64,000 nt of DNA from Paracidovorax avenae. GTDB lineage: Bacteria; Pseudomonadota; Gammaproteobacteria; Burkholderiales; Burkholderiaceae_C. A model generated the notes under the pieces. The model did no database searches. It had not been told where the DNA came from and saw nothing but the letters and a program-made list of their open reading frames with translations. The translations under genes were made by a program, and so were the position numbers. Positions 17,793 through 25,827 of this stretch are shown piece after piece. The stretch lies in contig NZ_CP156079.1 in the NCBI RefSeq assembly GCF_040892545.1, forward strand, positions 3,569,501-3,633,500. Reading direction: 5' to 3'. Every line of letters begins with the position of its first letter. The stretch's first letter is position 1.

Positions 17793-19376
17793 ATGCACAC
17801 ATCCTTCCATTACCGGCGCCTGCGCGGCCTCGCCGGCACCCTGGCGCTCGCCGCGCTGGCGGCCTGCGGCGGAGGCGGTGGCGGCACCCCTGCCGACACG
17901 GCGCGCAGCGAACCGGCCAGCGCCGCGGCGCCGGCGGCCCCCACCGACGCGAACGCCACGCTCACCGCCGACACCCGGGCCACGGCGGCGGCCTGCGACG
18001 TCCCCACCCCGATGGCGGTGCCGGCCACCGGCACCGTGGTCGGCAACGGCACGCCCCGGAGCTGCACGTTGCAGGCGCTCGCCCAGGCCGTGGAGGCCGG
18101 CGGCCATGTCACCTTCGCCTGCGGCAGCGCGCCCGTCACCATCGCCGTCACGCGTGAACTGCGCGCGCCGCAGAACACGGTGATCGACGGCGGCAATCTC
18201 GTCACGCTGGACGGCGGCGGCAAGAACCGCATCCTCGTGTCCGGCAACAACCGCTCCCTGTCTGTGCGCAACCTGCGCTTCATCAACGGTACGGCCGCAC
18301 AGACCATGGAGGGCGAAGGCATCGGCGGCGCCGTCTCCGGCCCCTACCTGAACCGCATCGAGGTGATCCACAGCACGTTCGAGAACAACACCGCGGGCCG
18401 TGGCGGCGGCGCGGTGGGGGTCGGCACCGCCGGCTCGCTGGTGATCGCCGGCAGCACGTTCAAGAACAATGGCGCATGGTACGGCGGCGCGGTGTACAGC
18501 CTGCTGTCGCCGCTCACGGTGGTCAACTCGGTCTTCCAGGGCAACAGCGCCAACACCAGCGGCAAGCTGGGCGACGGCGGCGCCATCGGGACCGATGGGG
18601 CCTCCGCCAGCCCCGACGATGCCGAAGGCGGCGAGGTGCGCATCTGCGGCACGCAGATCACCGGCAACACCGGGCGCGGCAACGGCGGCGGCGCCTACCT
18701 CTGGGTGTATCCGCCCGATCGCATCACCATCGACCGCACCACCGTGGCCAACAACCATGCGGAACCCAATGGCCGCAGCAACCCCGGCACCGGCGGCGGC
18801 ATGCGCGTAAGCAACGGCGCGATCACCATCCGCGACTCGAGCTTCCTCGCCAACGCCAGCGACGGCAATGGCGGCGCGCTCTACCTGGACTGCGCTCCCG
18901 GCTGCGCCATCCGCAACAGCACCTTCCAGGGCAATTCCGCCAAGTCCTACGGCGGGGCCATCTTCGGCGACGGCCACCAGGACAGCAACGTCACCTTCGC
19001 CGGCAACAGCGCGGGCGGGCACGGCGGCGCGCTCTTCGGCAAGAACTTCACGCTGCGCAATACCGTGTTCGTGGACAACACCGCCGGCAACCCGTGGAAG
19101 CAGGCGCTGTCCTGCAGCACCACCGGCACGGGCGACCACGTCGTGCAGTGGCAGACCGCCACGGCCGATGGCGGCGGCGACCGCTGCATCCAGAACGTGA
19201 CCGCGGCCAACCCGGTGCTCGCGGCGCCGGCCGACAACGGCGGCCCCACGCCGACCATGCTGCCCGGCTCCGGCAGCGCCCTGCTGAAGGCGGGCGCCGG
19301 CTGCGAAGCCACCGACCAGCGCGGCGTGGCGCGCGACACCAGCCGCTGCGACATCGGGGCCGTGGAAGTGCGCTGA
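17793..19376 (+). CDS. Predicted lipoprotein with parallel beta-helix of PMP-type repeats
   Basis: A 527-residue exported protein. The signal peptide ends in a lipobox (LAALAACGGGGGG, acylated Cys near residue 23), then a Ser/Ala/Pro linker. The body carries at least seven repeats pairing an FxxN element with GGA(I/V/L), as in chlamydial polymorphic membrane proteins: FENN-GGGAV, FKNN-GGAV, FQGN-GGAI, FLAN-GGAL, FQGN-GGAI, FAGN-GGAL. The C-terminus (DNGGPTPTMLPGSGSALL ... TDQRGVARD ... CDIGAVE) is the 'choice-of-anchor Q' ending. Start ATG at 17793 follows GGGGAG. Likely a surface or periplasmic right-handed beta-helix; adhesin or polysaccharide-acting roles are possible but no catalytic residues were identified. 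Confidence 0.85.
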   Translation: MHTSFHYRRLRGLAGTLALAALAACGGGGGGTPADTARSEPASAAAPAAPTDANATLTADTRATAAACDVPTPMAVPATGTVVGNGTPRSCTLQALAQAVEAGGHVTFACGSAPVTIAVTRELRAPQNTVIDGGNLVTLDGGGKNRILVSGNNRSLSVRNLRFINGTAAQTMEGEGIGGAVSGPYLNRIEVIHSTFENNTAGRGGGAVGVGTAGSLVIAGSTFKNNGAWYGGAVYSLLSPLTVVNSVFQGNSANTSGKLGDGGAIGTDGASASPDDAEGGEVRICGTQITGNTGRGNGGGAYLWVYPPDRITIDRTTVANNHAEPNGRSNPGTGGGMRVSNGAITIRDSSFLANASDGNGGALYLDCAPGCAIRNSTFQGNSAKSYGGAIFGDGHQDSNVTFAGNSAGGHGGALFGKNFTLRNTVFVDNTAGNPWKQALSCSTTGTGDHVVQWQTATADGGGDRCIQNVTAANPVLAAPADNGGPTPTMLPGSGSALLKAGAGCEATDQRGVARDTSRCDIGAVEVR

Positions 19377-19395
19377 ACACCGCCCTGGCGGCGGC

Positions 19396-20751
19396 TCAGC
19401 CCGGCCGCCGCATCTCGCACCGCGAGAGCATTTCGGCCTGCTCCGCCGCGATCCGCCGCACCACGCGGAACCCGTAGCCCGAACCCTCCACGTCGAACGG
19501 CACGCCCGGCGTGCCGGCACGCTCCATCACGCCGACCACCAGGGGCTGTTGGAACTGGTGGTCGGCCGCGCGCATCGCGCCCGCCTGCCCGGCCAGCTGC
19601 ACGCGCGAGCTTTCCATCGCGCGCGCGACGGCGGTGGTGTCGGTCGTGCCGGCGCGCTCCATCGATTCGGCGAGCGATTCGACCATGAGCTGCATGCGCA
19701 TGTGCACGTAGTCGTCGGCGGGGCTGGGAAACCGCTGGCGGAACGACCGGTAGAAGGCCTCGCTCTCCTTCGTGGGCACGTTGGGCAGCCAGTCGGCCAC
19801 GGCCACGACCTTGTCCACCCCGGCGTCGCCCAGGGCCGCGGGCGCCCCCAGCGCATTGCCGTAGAAGGTGTAGAAGGTGCCGGCATAGCCCACTTCCCGC
19901 GCGGCCTTGACCAGCAGCGTGAGGTCGTTGCCCCAGTTGCCGGTGACGACGGCCTGGGCGCCGCTGGCCTGGATCTTCACCGCATAGGGAGCGAAATCCT
20001 TCACGCGGCCCACGGGATGCAGTTCCTCGCCGAGGATCTTCACGTCCGGCCGCTGCGCGGCCAGCTGGCGCCGCGCCTCGCGCAGCACGGCCTGGCCGAA
20101 GCTGTAGTCCTGGCCGATCAGGTACACGCCCTGCAGGCCCCTGTCGGCCCGGATGGCCTGCATCAGGGCCGCCATGCGCATGTCGGCATGGGCATCGAAG
20201 CGGAAGTGCCAGAAGCTGCACTTCTCGTTGGTCAGGATGGGATCGACGGCGGAATAGTTCAGGAACAGCACGCGCCGCGCCGGATCGCGCTCGTTGTGCT
20301 TGTTGATGGCCTCGACCAGCACGGCCGCCGTGGCCGACGAGTTGCCCTGCAGCACCACGCGCGCGCCGGCATCGATGGCCGCGCGCAGCGCGGACAGCGC
20401 CTCCTCGTTCTGGCCCTTGCTGTCGTAGCGCTCCAGCACCAGCGGGCGCGCCCCGCCCGCCGCGGCAGGCAGCTTCACGCCGCCGCGGGCGTTCACCCGC
20501 TCGGTCGCCCAGAGCACATTGCGGTACACGGCCTCGCCCGTGTTGGCGAACGGGCCGGACAGGCTTTCGATCAGCGCGATCCTGATGGGCGCGGCAGCGG
20601 TCGAAGGGGCCGACGCGGCAGGCGGGGAAGCGGTGGCCGCGCCGGCCGGCGACGCCGCAGCCAGCATCGAAAAGGCGGCCGCGAGCGCGGCAGCGGCGTG
20701 GCGGGCCATGGCAGGTGCCGGGAACGGAAAGCGCGGAATGGAAGCGTTCAT
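19396..20751 (-). CDS. Branched-chain amino acid-type ABC transporter substrate-binding protein
   Basis: A 451-residue periplasmic type I binding protein. The signal peptide lies around residues 16-39 (ARHAAAALAAAFSMLAAASP); the second Met (MARHAAAA) is an alternative start. The mature part begins IRIALIESLSGPFANTGEA, the canonical LivJ/LivK opening, and contains LVLERYDSKGQNEEALSALR and YLIGQDYSFGQAVL. The residues around the ligand pocket do not reveal the ligand. No permease or ATPase genes are adjacent, so it is an orphan binding protein in this window. The DUF2242 gene lies 125 bases upstream on the same strand. Confidence 0.88.
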   Translation of the reverse strand: MNASIPRFPFPAPAMARHAAAALAAAFSMLAAASPAGAATASPPAASAPSTAAAPIRIALIESLSGPFANTGEAVYRNVLWATERVNARGGVKLPAAAGGARPLVLERYDSKGQNEEALSALRAAIDAGARVVLQGNSSATAAVLVEAINKHNERDPARRVLFLNYSAVDPILTNEKCSFWHFRFDAHADMRMAALMQAIRADRGLQGVYLIGQDYSFGQAVLREARRQLAAQRPDVKILGEELHPVGRVKDFAPYAVKIQASGAQAVVTGNWGNDLTLLVKAAREVGYAGTFYTFYGNALGAPAALGDAGVDKVVAVADWLPNVPTKESEAFYRSFRQRFPSPADDYVHMRMQLMVESLAESMERAGTTDTTAVARAMESSRVQLAGQAGAMRAADHQFQQPLVVGVMERAGTPGVPFDVEGSGYGFRVVRRIAAEQAEMLSRCEMRRPG

Positions 20752-20876
20752 GGAAGCGGTGATGGAACGGCGCGAAGGGGCGCCGGAGCGGACCGGGGTG
20801 TATCGCCGGAACGGCAGAGCCGGGTCCCGGACCGGTGACGGGACCGGTGCGGACGGTGCCGCCCCGGCCAGGTCCG

Positions 20877-21743
20877 TCAGGGAGAGATGGTAGGCGGCCC
20901 CGAGGGGATCGCCGGCACCGAGGCCGCGGAAGCGGCAGGGACCGGTGGCGTCGCGAACACGGGGTACGGCAGCACCTCGGGCAGCGGGTCGGAGGCCGGC
21001 GCGCGCTGCGGCACGACCGGAGAGGTCCTGGCAGGGCCTTCGGCAGGATCCTTGACCTCGCCGGACTCGCGCGCCTCGCGCACCATCGCCTCGGTATCGG
21101 GCGTCTTCGGCACCTTGGGCGAGGCCTGGCCCACCTCCGTCGGCGCCTCGCGCGGTGGGATGAAGCGGTCGAAGACCTGGAAGAAGCGGTCGTAGAAGCG
21201 TGCGTCGGTGACGGTTTCGCTGCCCACCTTCACGAGGGTGTCGTCGCTGGCCGTCACGGGCAGGGACAGCGAGCCCAGGGCTCCCACGCCGAGGGAGGCC
21301 GAATTGTTGATCTTCTTGATGACGTAGCGGTCCTGCAGGGCGCTGGCGAAGACCGCCGTGCGCTGCTTCTCCGGCCCTTCGGAGGCGCAGACGACGCGCA
21401 TCTCCACCTGGTAGTGGATGTCGGTGGACGGCTGGAAGTACTTGCGGCCGGCCACCACCTCCGCGCTGGCGGTGCCCACGAGGTAGCCCTGGCTCAGCAG
21501 CGCGCGGCGGGCGCCCTCGCACACCCTGGCGGGGGGTGCGTCGATGTGGCGCGTGTAGATGCTGGCGCTGGTGTTGAAGTCATCGGGATCGAAGCGGGAC
21601 GCCCGGTCCAGGCCCGGCATGGAATTGGGTACCCCTGTGCAGCCGGCGATCGCGGCGAGGGTGGCCACCGCCGCAGCAGCACCCAGCAGGCGGGCACCAG
21701 GAAGGGAATGCGGACGCAGGATGTCTTGAAGGCAAAAAGGCAT
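20877..21743 (-). CDS. DUF2242-family lipoprotein
   Basis: A 288-residue protein with a signal peptide (ARLLGAAAAVATLAAIAGC, lipobox IAGC at ~residue 35), so probably an outer-membrane or periplasmic lipoprotein. The conserved domain starts at FNTSASIYTRHIDAPPARVC and includes ARRALLSQGYLVG and ALQDRYVIKKINNSASLGVG, the pattern of DUF2242 proteins of beta- and gammaproteobacteria. The last ~90 residues are Pro/Ala/Ser-rich and low in complexity. Function unknown. It is divergent from the small heat-shock gene with a 246-base spacer. Confidence 0.82.
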   Translation of the reverse strand: MPFCLQDILRPHSLPGARLLGAAAAVATLAAIAGCTGVPNSMPGLDRASRFDPDDFNTSASIYTRHIDAPPARVCEGARRALLSQGYLVGTASAEVVAGRKYFQPSTDIHYQVEMRVVCASEGPEKQRTAVFASALQDRYVIKKINNSASLGVGALGSLSLPVTASDDTLVKVGSETVTDARFYDRFFQVFDRFIPPREAPTEVGQASPKVPKTPDTEAMVREARESGEVKDPAEGPARTSPVVPQRAPASDPLPEVLPYPVFATPPVPAASAASVPAIPSGPPTISP

Positions 21744-21800
21744 GGGCTTGGCGGCAGGATTCCTGACCCTGCATTGTGCTGGTTGCGATTTCGCGCGCTT

Positions 21801-21823
21801 GCGAAGGGGTTGTAACCCCTCGC
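21801..21823. repeat. Stem-loop dyad in the DUF2242/hsp20 spacer
   Basis: GCG-(A)-AGGGGTT, loop GT, AACCCCT-CGC (21801-21823): a ten-pair stem with one bulged A, located 60 bases upstream of the DUF2242 start on one side and 56 bases upstream of the sigma32-like promoter on the other. No U run follows. It may be an operator or a structure in the divergent DUF2242 leader. Confidence 0.5.
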
Positions 21824-21878
21824 AACACAGGCGGTGCGATTCTCTCGCGGCACGCGGGTTCCCCGCGCGAAAAAACCC

Positions 21879-21906
21879 CTTGAAAAGCGCTGCGGGATGC
21901 GCATCT
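21879..21906 (+). promoter_or_regulatory. Candidate sigma32 (heat-shock) promoter of the hsp20 gene
   Basis: CTTGAAA at 21879-21885 is an exact sigma32 -35 element. After 13 bases, GCGCATCT at 21899-21906 matches the CCCCATNT -10 consensus at five of seven defined positions. The predicted transcript would start near 21914 and have a ~75-base leader before the ATG at 21990. Presence immediately ahead of an Hsp20 gene supports function. Confidence 0.65.
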
Positions 21907-21989
21907 GCATCCCAAGCGGCGAACCCGGGCGCCGCGTCCCACAGCGTTCCAGGCGCCCCGTGCGCCCCCCCTCTTCAAGGAGTTCCGAC

Positions 21990-22364
21990 ATGTTCTTCGC
22001 CCCCGTCATCCGCCGCACCGCCTATGGCACCCGCCCCGCCGCTCCCGCAGATTTCGCGCTGCAGCGCTTCATGCAGAGCACCCTGGCCAGCCAGGGCACC
22101 ACGGTGTCGCAGGACGACAAGACCGTGACCCTGCAGATCGACGTTCCGGGCCTGGCCCGCGAACAGCTCAACGTGACCATCGAGGGCCAGCAGGTGCGGC
22201 TCTCCAGCGCCGAAGGCGCGCCCCGCCAGGTGCAGCGCGCCTGGGAACTGGCCGACGAGATCGATGCGTCCGCCAGCTCCGCCAAACTCGAGAACGGCGT
22301 GCTCACGCTGGTGCTCGCCAAGGTGGTGCCCCAAAGCCGCGCCACCCAGCTCGCGATCGGCTGA
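21990..22364 (+). CDS. Small heat-shock protein, Hsp20/alpha-crystallin family
   Basis: A 124-residue chaperone. The alpha-crystallin domain starts at TVSQDDKTVTLQIDVPGLAR (residues ~38-57) and includes REQLNVTIEGQQVRLS and the C-terminal strand KLENGVLTLVLAKVVPQ. The N-terminal arm is short. The start at 21990 is set by AAGGAG seven bases upstream. Such proteins form oligomers that hold unfolding proteins for DnaK/ClpB. A sigma32-type promoter lies upstream and a strong terminator downstream, so it is a single-gene heat-shock unit. Confidence 0.9.
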   Translation: MFFAPVIRRTAYGTRPAAPADFALQRFMQSTLASQGTTVSQDDKTVTLQIDVPGLAREQLNVTIEGQQVRLSSAEGAPRQVQRAWELADEIDASASSAKLENGVLTLVLAKVVPQSRATQLAIG

Positions 22365-22400
22365 TCGGCGCATCCGGCTCCGCCCTCGGTTGTCGCCCTT

Positions 22401-22435
22401 GCGCCCGTGCCTTCGCTGGCCGGGCGCTTTTTTTT
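22401..22435 (+). terminator. Intrinsic terminator of hsp20
   Basis: GCGCCC (22401-22406) pairs with GGGCGC (22422-22427), extended inside by GCC/GGC, and a run of eight T residues follows (22428-22435). It lies 37 bases past the hsp20 stop and eight before the convergent tsaD end. Confidence 0.88.
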
Positions 22436-22442
22436 GTGCCCG

Positions 22443-23489
22443 CTACGCCAGCGCGTCCAGCGGCCAGCGCGGCTTGACGTCGAACGCGTACTCGCGATTG
22501 GGGGCCTCGCGCCCCGCCTGCAGGCGCATGGCGGCGGCCATGGCGATCATGGCGCCGTTGTCGGTGCACAGGTGCAGTTCGGGATAGTGCACACGCACGC
22601 CCATGCGGGCGCAGGCGGTATCCAGCTGCGCACGCAGCAGCCGGTTGGCCCCCACGCCGCCGGCCACCACCACGCGGCGCAGGCCGGACTGCTGCAGCGC
22701 CGCCAGCGTTTTCTTCACGAGCACATCGACGATGGCGGCCTGGGTGCTGGCGGCCAGGTCGGCCTTGCGCGCGGGCAGTTCGTCGCCCAGCTTCTTCGCC
22801 TGGGTGAGCACCGCCGTCTTGAGGCCGGCGAACGAGAAATCGAGGTTGCCGCTGTGCAGCAGCGGCCGCGGCAGCTTGAAGGCCGCGTCGTCGCCCTGCT
22901 CCGCCAGCCGGGACAGCGCGGGCCCGCCCGGGTAGCCCAGGCCCAGCAGCTTGGCGGACTTGTCGAAGGCCTCGCCGGCCGCGTCATCGATGGTCTCGCC
23001 CAGCAGTTCGTAGCGGCCCACGCCGTCCACGCGCATCAGCTGGGTGTGGCCGCCCGATACCAGCAGCGCGACGAAGGGGAATTCCGGCGGGTCGGCGCTC
23101 AGGAAGGGCGACAGCAAATGCCCTTCCAGGTGGTGCACGCCCAGCACCGGCCGGTCCAGCGATGCCCCCAGGGCACAGGCCACGCCCGCCCCCACGAGCA
23201 GCGCGCCGGCCAGGCCCGGCCCGCGCGTGTAGGCCACCACGTCCACCTCCGCGAGGCGGCATTCCGCCTCGGCCAGCACGGTCTCGGTCAGCGGCAGCAC
23301 GCGGCGGATGTGGTCGCGGCTCGCCAGTTCGGGCACCACGCCGCCGTAGGCCTGGTGCATCTCGATCTGGCTGTGCAGGGCATGGGCGAGCAGCGTGGGC
23401 ACGCTGCCGTCCGCCGGCGCGCGCACCAGGGCCACGCCGGTTTCGTCGCAGGAGGATTCGATTCCGAGGATGAGCTGACTCTTGACCAT
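22443..23489 (-). CDS. tsaD: tRNA N6-adenosine threonylcarbamoyltransferase
   Basis: A 348-residue ASKHA-fold enzyme that transfers the threonylcarbamoyl group to A37 of ANN-decoding tRNAs, with TsaB and TsaE. Family marks: [16 protein letters not shown] at the start; metal-binding His pair in [26 protein letters not shown]; nucleotide loop [11 protein letters not shown]; and [10 protein letters not shown] plus [10 protein letters not shown] near the C-terminus. Length is normal (E. coli 337). It is transcribed alone toward the hsp20 terminator. Essential housekeeping gene; no anomaly seen. Confidence 0.97.
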   Translation of the reverse strand: MVKSQLILGIESSCDETGVALVRAPADGSVPTLLAHALHSQIEMHQAYGGVVPELASRDHIRRVLPLTETVLAEAECRLAEVDVVAYTRGPGLAGALLVGAGVACALGASLDRPVLGVHHLEGHLLSPFLSADPPEFPFVALLVSGGHTQLMRVDGVGRYELLGETIDDAAGEAFDKSAKLLGLGYPGGPALSRLAEQGDDAAFKLPRPLLHSGNLDFSFAGLKTAVLTQAKKLGDELPARKADLAASTQAAIVDVLVKKTLAALQQSGLRRVVVAGGVGANRLLRAQLDTACARMGVRVHYPELHLCTDNGAMIAMAAAMRLQAGREAPNREYAFDVKPRWPLDALA

Positions 23490-23561
23490 AGGCGCGCAAG
23501 TGTAGGCGCCCTGGCCGGCCGCCGCCGCAGCCCGGTCATTGCCGGCCTGCGGTGCCGCCGC

Positions 23562-24788
23562 TCACCAGCGGTCGGACCGCATGCGCAGCTCCCACTGGCC
23601 CGCGCGCATGCCGTACACGCCGACGGCGCCGTAGCGCTGCTCGCCCTTCTCGTCCCACTTCATGGTGCCGGTGACGGGGGCGTAGCCATTGATGGAGTGC
23701 AGCGCCTTCGTGATCTCGCGCGGGTCGGCCGACTTGGCCTGCTGGATGGCTGCCGAGAGCACGTAGGTGGCGTCGTAGCTGTAGTGCCCGCCATAGGCCG
23801 GTGCCCGCTTGAAGGCGCGGTCGTAGCGGTCCAGGAACTGCCGGCCCGCGACGAATTCGCGCGCCTCCAGCACGGGCGAGGTGGCGTAGATGCCCGCCAG
23901 CTTGCGGTCGCCCTTGAGCATGTCGGTGGTCTTGATGGTGTCGCCGCCCAGGATGTTGACGCGGGTGTAGTTCGCCTGCACCAGCGCATCGATGAGGGCG
24001 AGCACCTGGAAGTCGTTGAGGGTGGTGACGATCACGTCCACCCGCTCCTGCTGGAGCTTGCCGGCCAGTGCCTTGAAGTCGGTGGTCTTGTCATCGAAGG
24101 ATTCGCGCACGGTGACCTTGCGCTTTTCCTGGGCCAGCTGGGTCGCGGCCCCGTCCGCCAGGCCCTTGCCGTACGGCGTGCCGTCGTCGAGCACCGCGTA
24201 GCTGGACGCGGAGAGCTGCGTGGCGGCGAACGAGCCCATGGCCCGTGCCTGCAGGGCATCGTTGGCGACGAGCCGGAAGGTGCCGGGAAGCCCCAGCTCG
24301 GTGAAGCGCGGATGGGTGGAGATGGCCAGCTGCGGGATGCCCTGGGCGGCGTAGATGGGTGCAGCCTCGATGCTGACGCCGGAATTCAGGTGGCCCACCA
24401 CGGCCACCACGCCCGATTCGACCAGTTGCTGCGCCACGGTCTTGCCGGTGGCGGCGTCCGCGCGGTCGTCCTGGGCCACCACCTCCAGGGTGACGCGCTT
24501 GCCATCCACCCTGAAGCCGGACTGGTTCAGTTCGTCCACCGCCAGCTTCACGCCATTGAGCATGTCCTGCCCCAGCGCCGCGAGCGGCCCCGACAGCGGC
24601 TGGGCCACGCCGATCTTCACCGTGTCCGGCACGCGGCTGCAGCCGCCCAGCGCCAGCGCCGCAGCGCACGCCCCGGCCAGCCCCGCCAGCACCGCGCGGC
24701 GGCCCGTGCCGGCACCCGCCACTCCGCCCATCCCCAGCCTCGTCCTCTGCATAACGGTCGCTCCATCCATTGAGTTCGGTTGATTCAT
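23562..24788 (-). CDS. LivJ-type ABC transporter substrate-binding lipoprotein
   Basis: A 408-residue binding protein. Start at 24786-24788 (MNQPNSMDGATVM) is preferred; the frame is open upstream without protein-like content. The export signal ends at LALGGCSRVPDTVKIG, giving a lipobox Cys at about residue 50 after an RR-containing N-region (GTGRRAVLAGLAG). The mature domain begins VKIGVAQPLSGPLAALGQDM and has VAVVGHLNSGVSIEAAPIYA and KTTDFKALAGKLQQERVDVI, typical of Leu/Ile/Val-binding proteins. No transporter partners are adjacent. It is divergent from the nasT-like gene (130 bases), which recalls amiC-amiR, but the export signal argues against a cytoplasmic AmiC role. Confidence 0.88.
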   Translation of the reverse strand: MNQPNSMDGATVMQRTRLGMGGVAGAGTGRRAVLAGLAGACAAALALGGCSRVPDTVKIGVAQPLSGPLAALGQDMLNGVKLAVDELNQSGFRVDGKRVTLEVVAQDDRADAATGKTVAQQLVESGVVAVVGHLNSGVSIEAAPIYAAQGIPQLAISTHPRFTELGLPGTFRLVANDALQARAMGSFAATQLSASSYAVLDDGTPYGKGLADGAATQLAQEKRKVTVRESFDDKTTDFKALAGKLQQERVDVIVTTLNDFQVLALIDALVQANYTRVNILGGDTIKTTDMLKGDRKLAGIYATSPVLEAREFVAGRQFLDRYDRAFKRAPAYGGHYSYDATYVLSAAIQQAKSADPREITKALHSINGYAPVTGTMKWDEKGEQRYGAVGVYGMRAGQWELRMRSDRW

Positions 24789-24918
24789 GGGACGCAAGGT
24801 ATATAAGAGCCTTGCCCCGTACGCTATCGGGTAACTCCTGCCTGATAGCAAGTTCCAATCCCGGTGCGACGCGGTCCGCTGCACCAATTTGGCGTGTTTC
24901 TTGCTGTAGGCTGGGCGT

Positions 24919-25545
24919 ATGAACGAGTCGCTGCGCATCGTGGTGGTGGCCCCGGACCTGTCCACGTCCGGGGAGGAGGACGAGCATGCCCGGGAGCAGG
25001 CCGAGCGTTCGCGCGCGTTGCGCATCGGCCTGCTGGAAAACGGCTTCAACCTGGTGGCGACGCTGCCGGCGGATGTGTTCCTGAGCGAGCGCATCGCCCA
25101 GTTGCAGCCCGACATGGTCATCGTGGACGCGGAAAGCGCCGCGCGCGATGCGCTGGAGCATGTGGTGATGGCCACGCGCGAGGCGCCCCGCCCCATCGTG
25201 CTGTTCACCAACGACGAGGACACCTCCCACGTGCGGGATGCCGTGGCCGCAGGCGTGACCGCCTACATCGTGGCCGGGCTCGCGCCGCAGCGCATCCGCC
25301 CCATCCTGGACGTGGCGATGGCGCGCTTCCAGCACGAGCAGGCCCTGAAGGCCGAACTGGCCGACGCCCGCAGCGCCCTGCAGGACCGCAAGACCATCGA
25401 CCGCGCCAAGGGCCTGCTCATGCAGCGCCACGGCCTCACGGAGCAGGCCGCCTACGACAAGCTGCGCAAGCTCGCGATGGACAAAGGCCTGAAGCTCGCG
25501 GAAGTCGCCCAGCGCATGCTCGATGCCTTCGAGCTGCTGGGCTGA
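24919..25545 (+). CDS. nasT: NasT-like ANTAR-domain response regulator (RNA-binding antiterminator)
   Basis: A 208-residue two-domain protein. Residues 1-140 form a degenerate receiver (LRIVVVAPDL, QPDMVIVDAES, PRPIVLFTNDED) with an insert (SGEEDEHAREQAERSRA) after the first strand. A coiled coil (~145-160) leads to an ANTAR domain (DRKTIDRAKGLLMQRHGLTE, AAYDKLRKLAMDKGLKLAEV). ANTAR proteins bind paired stem-loops in leader RNA and prevent termination; NasT does so for nitrate-assimilation genes when NasS releases it. The target leader lies directly downstream, before nrtA. No separate nasS gene is visible, though the NrtA/NasS family member follows. Confidence 0.88.
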   Translation: MNESLRIVVVAPDLSTSGEEDEHAREQAERSRALRIGLLENGFNLVATLPADVFLSERIAQLQPDMVIVDAESAARDALEHVVMATREAPRPIVLFTNDEDTSHVRDAVAAGVTAYIVAGLAPQRIRPILDVAMARFQHEQALKAELADARSALQDRKTIDRAKGLLMQRHGLTEQAAYDKLRKLAMDKGLKLAEVAQRMLDAFELLG

Positions 25546-25656
25546 TGCACGAAGAGGGTGCGGGAAGCTGCCGCCCTGCACCATTCAGGCTCCGGCGTCA
25601 GGGCTTTCCAGGCCGCTCCCGCATCGCAGCACGGAGGCGTCCGGTGGCGGGCCTGC

Positions 25657-25672
25657 TGGCATAAGCCTTGCA
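25657..25672 (+). promoter_or_regulatory. Sigma54 (-24/-12) promoter of the nrt operon
   Basis: TGGCATAAGCCTTGCA matches the consensus TGGCAC-R-N4-TTGC-W at every defined position but one (T for the sixth C). It lies about 160 bases upstream of nrtA, and transcription would start near 25683, at the beginning of the attenuator leader. Sigma54 control would place the operon under the Ntr (NtrC) system, as expected for nitrate uptake. Confidence 0.8.
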
Positions 25673-25682
25673 TAACCCCCGC

Positions 25683-25803
25683 CAGCACCCATCGCTGGGT
25701 CTTCGGGCTTTCCATCCAACGGCGGATGGCGTCCCGACCACCGGACAAAGGCGTCCCCACCCCTCGCGGCCACGACCGCGCGGAGGTGTGGACGCCTTTT
25801 TTT
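25683..25803 (+). promoter_or_regulatory. ANTAR-type antitermination leader RNA of the nrt operon
   Basis: Between the sigma54 promoter and nrtA lie two small stem-loops and a terminator. The first is CCAGC/GCTGG around a short loop at about 25682-25698. The second, CCATCC (25712-25717), loop AACGGC, GGATGG (25724-25729), has a six-base loop with A in position 1 and G in position 4, the published hallmark of ANTAR-binding hairpins. The first hairpin fits that rule less well as I fold it. The adjacent nasT-like gene is the obvious binding partner. Confidence 0.72.
25747..25803 (+). terminator. Attenuator terminator in the nrt leader
   Basis: AAAGGCGTCC (25747-25756) pairs perfectly with GGACGCCTTT (25790-25799); an inner CGCGG/CCGCG stem (25765-25769 with 25776-25780) extends the hairpin, and seven T residues (25797-25803) follow. 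It ends 24 bases before the nrtA start, so it must be read through for nrt expression. Confidence 0.88.
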
Positions 25804-25827
25804 ATTTCACTCTTCAAGGAAGCCCCG

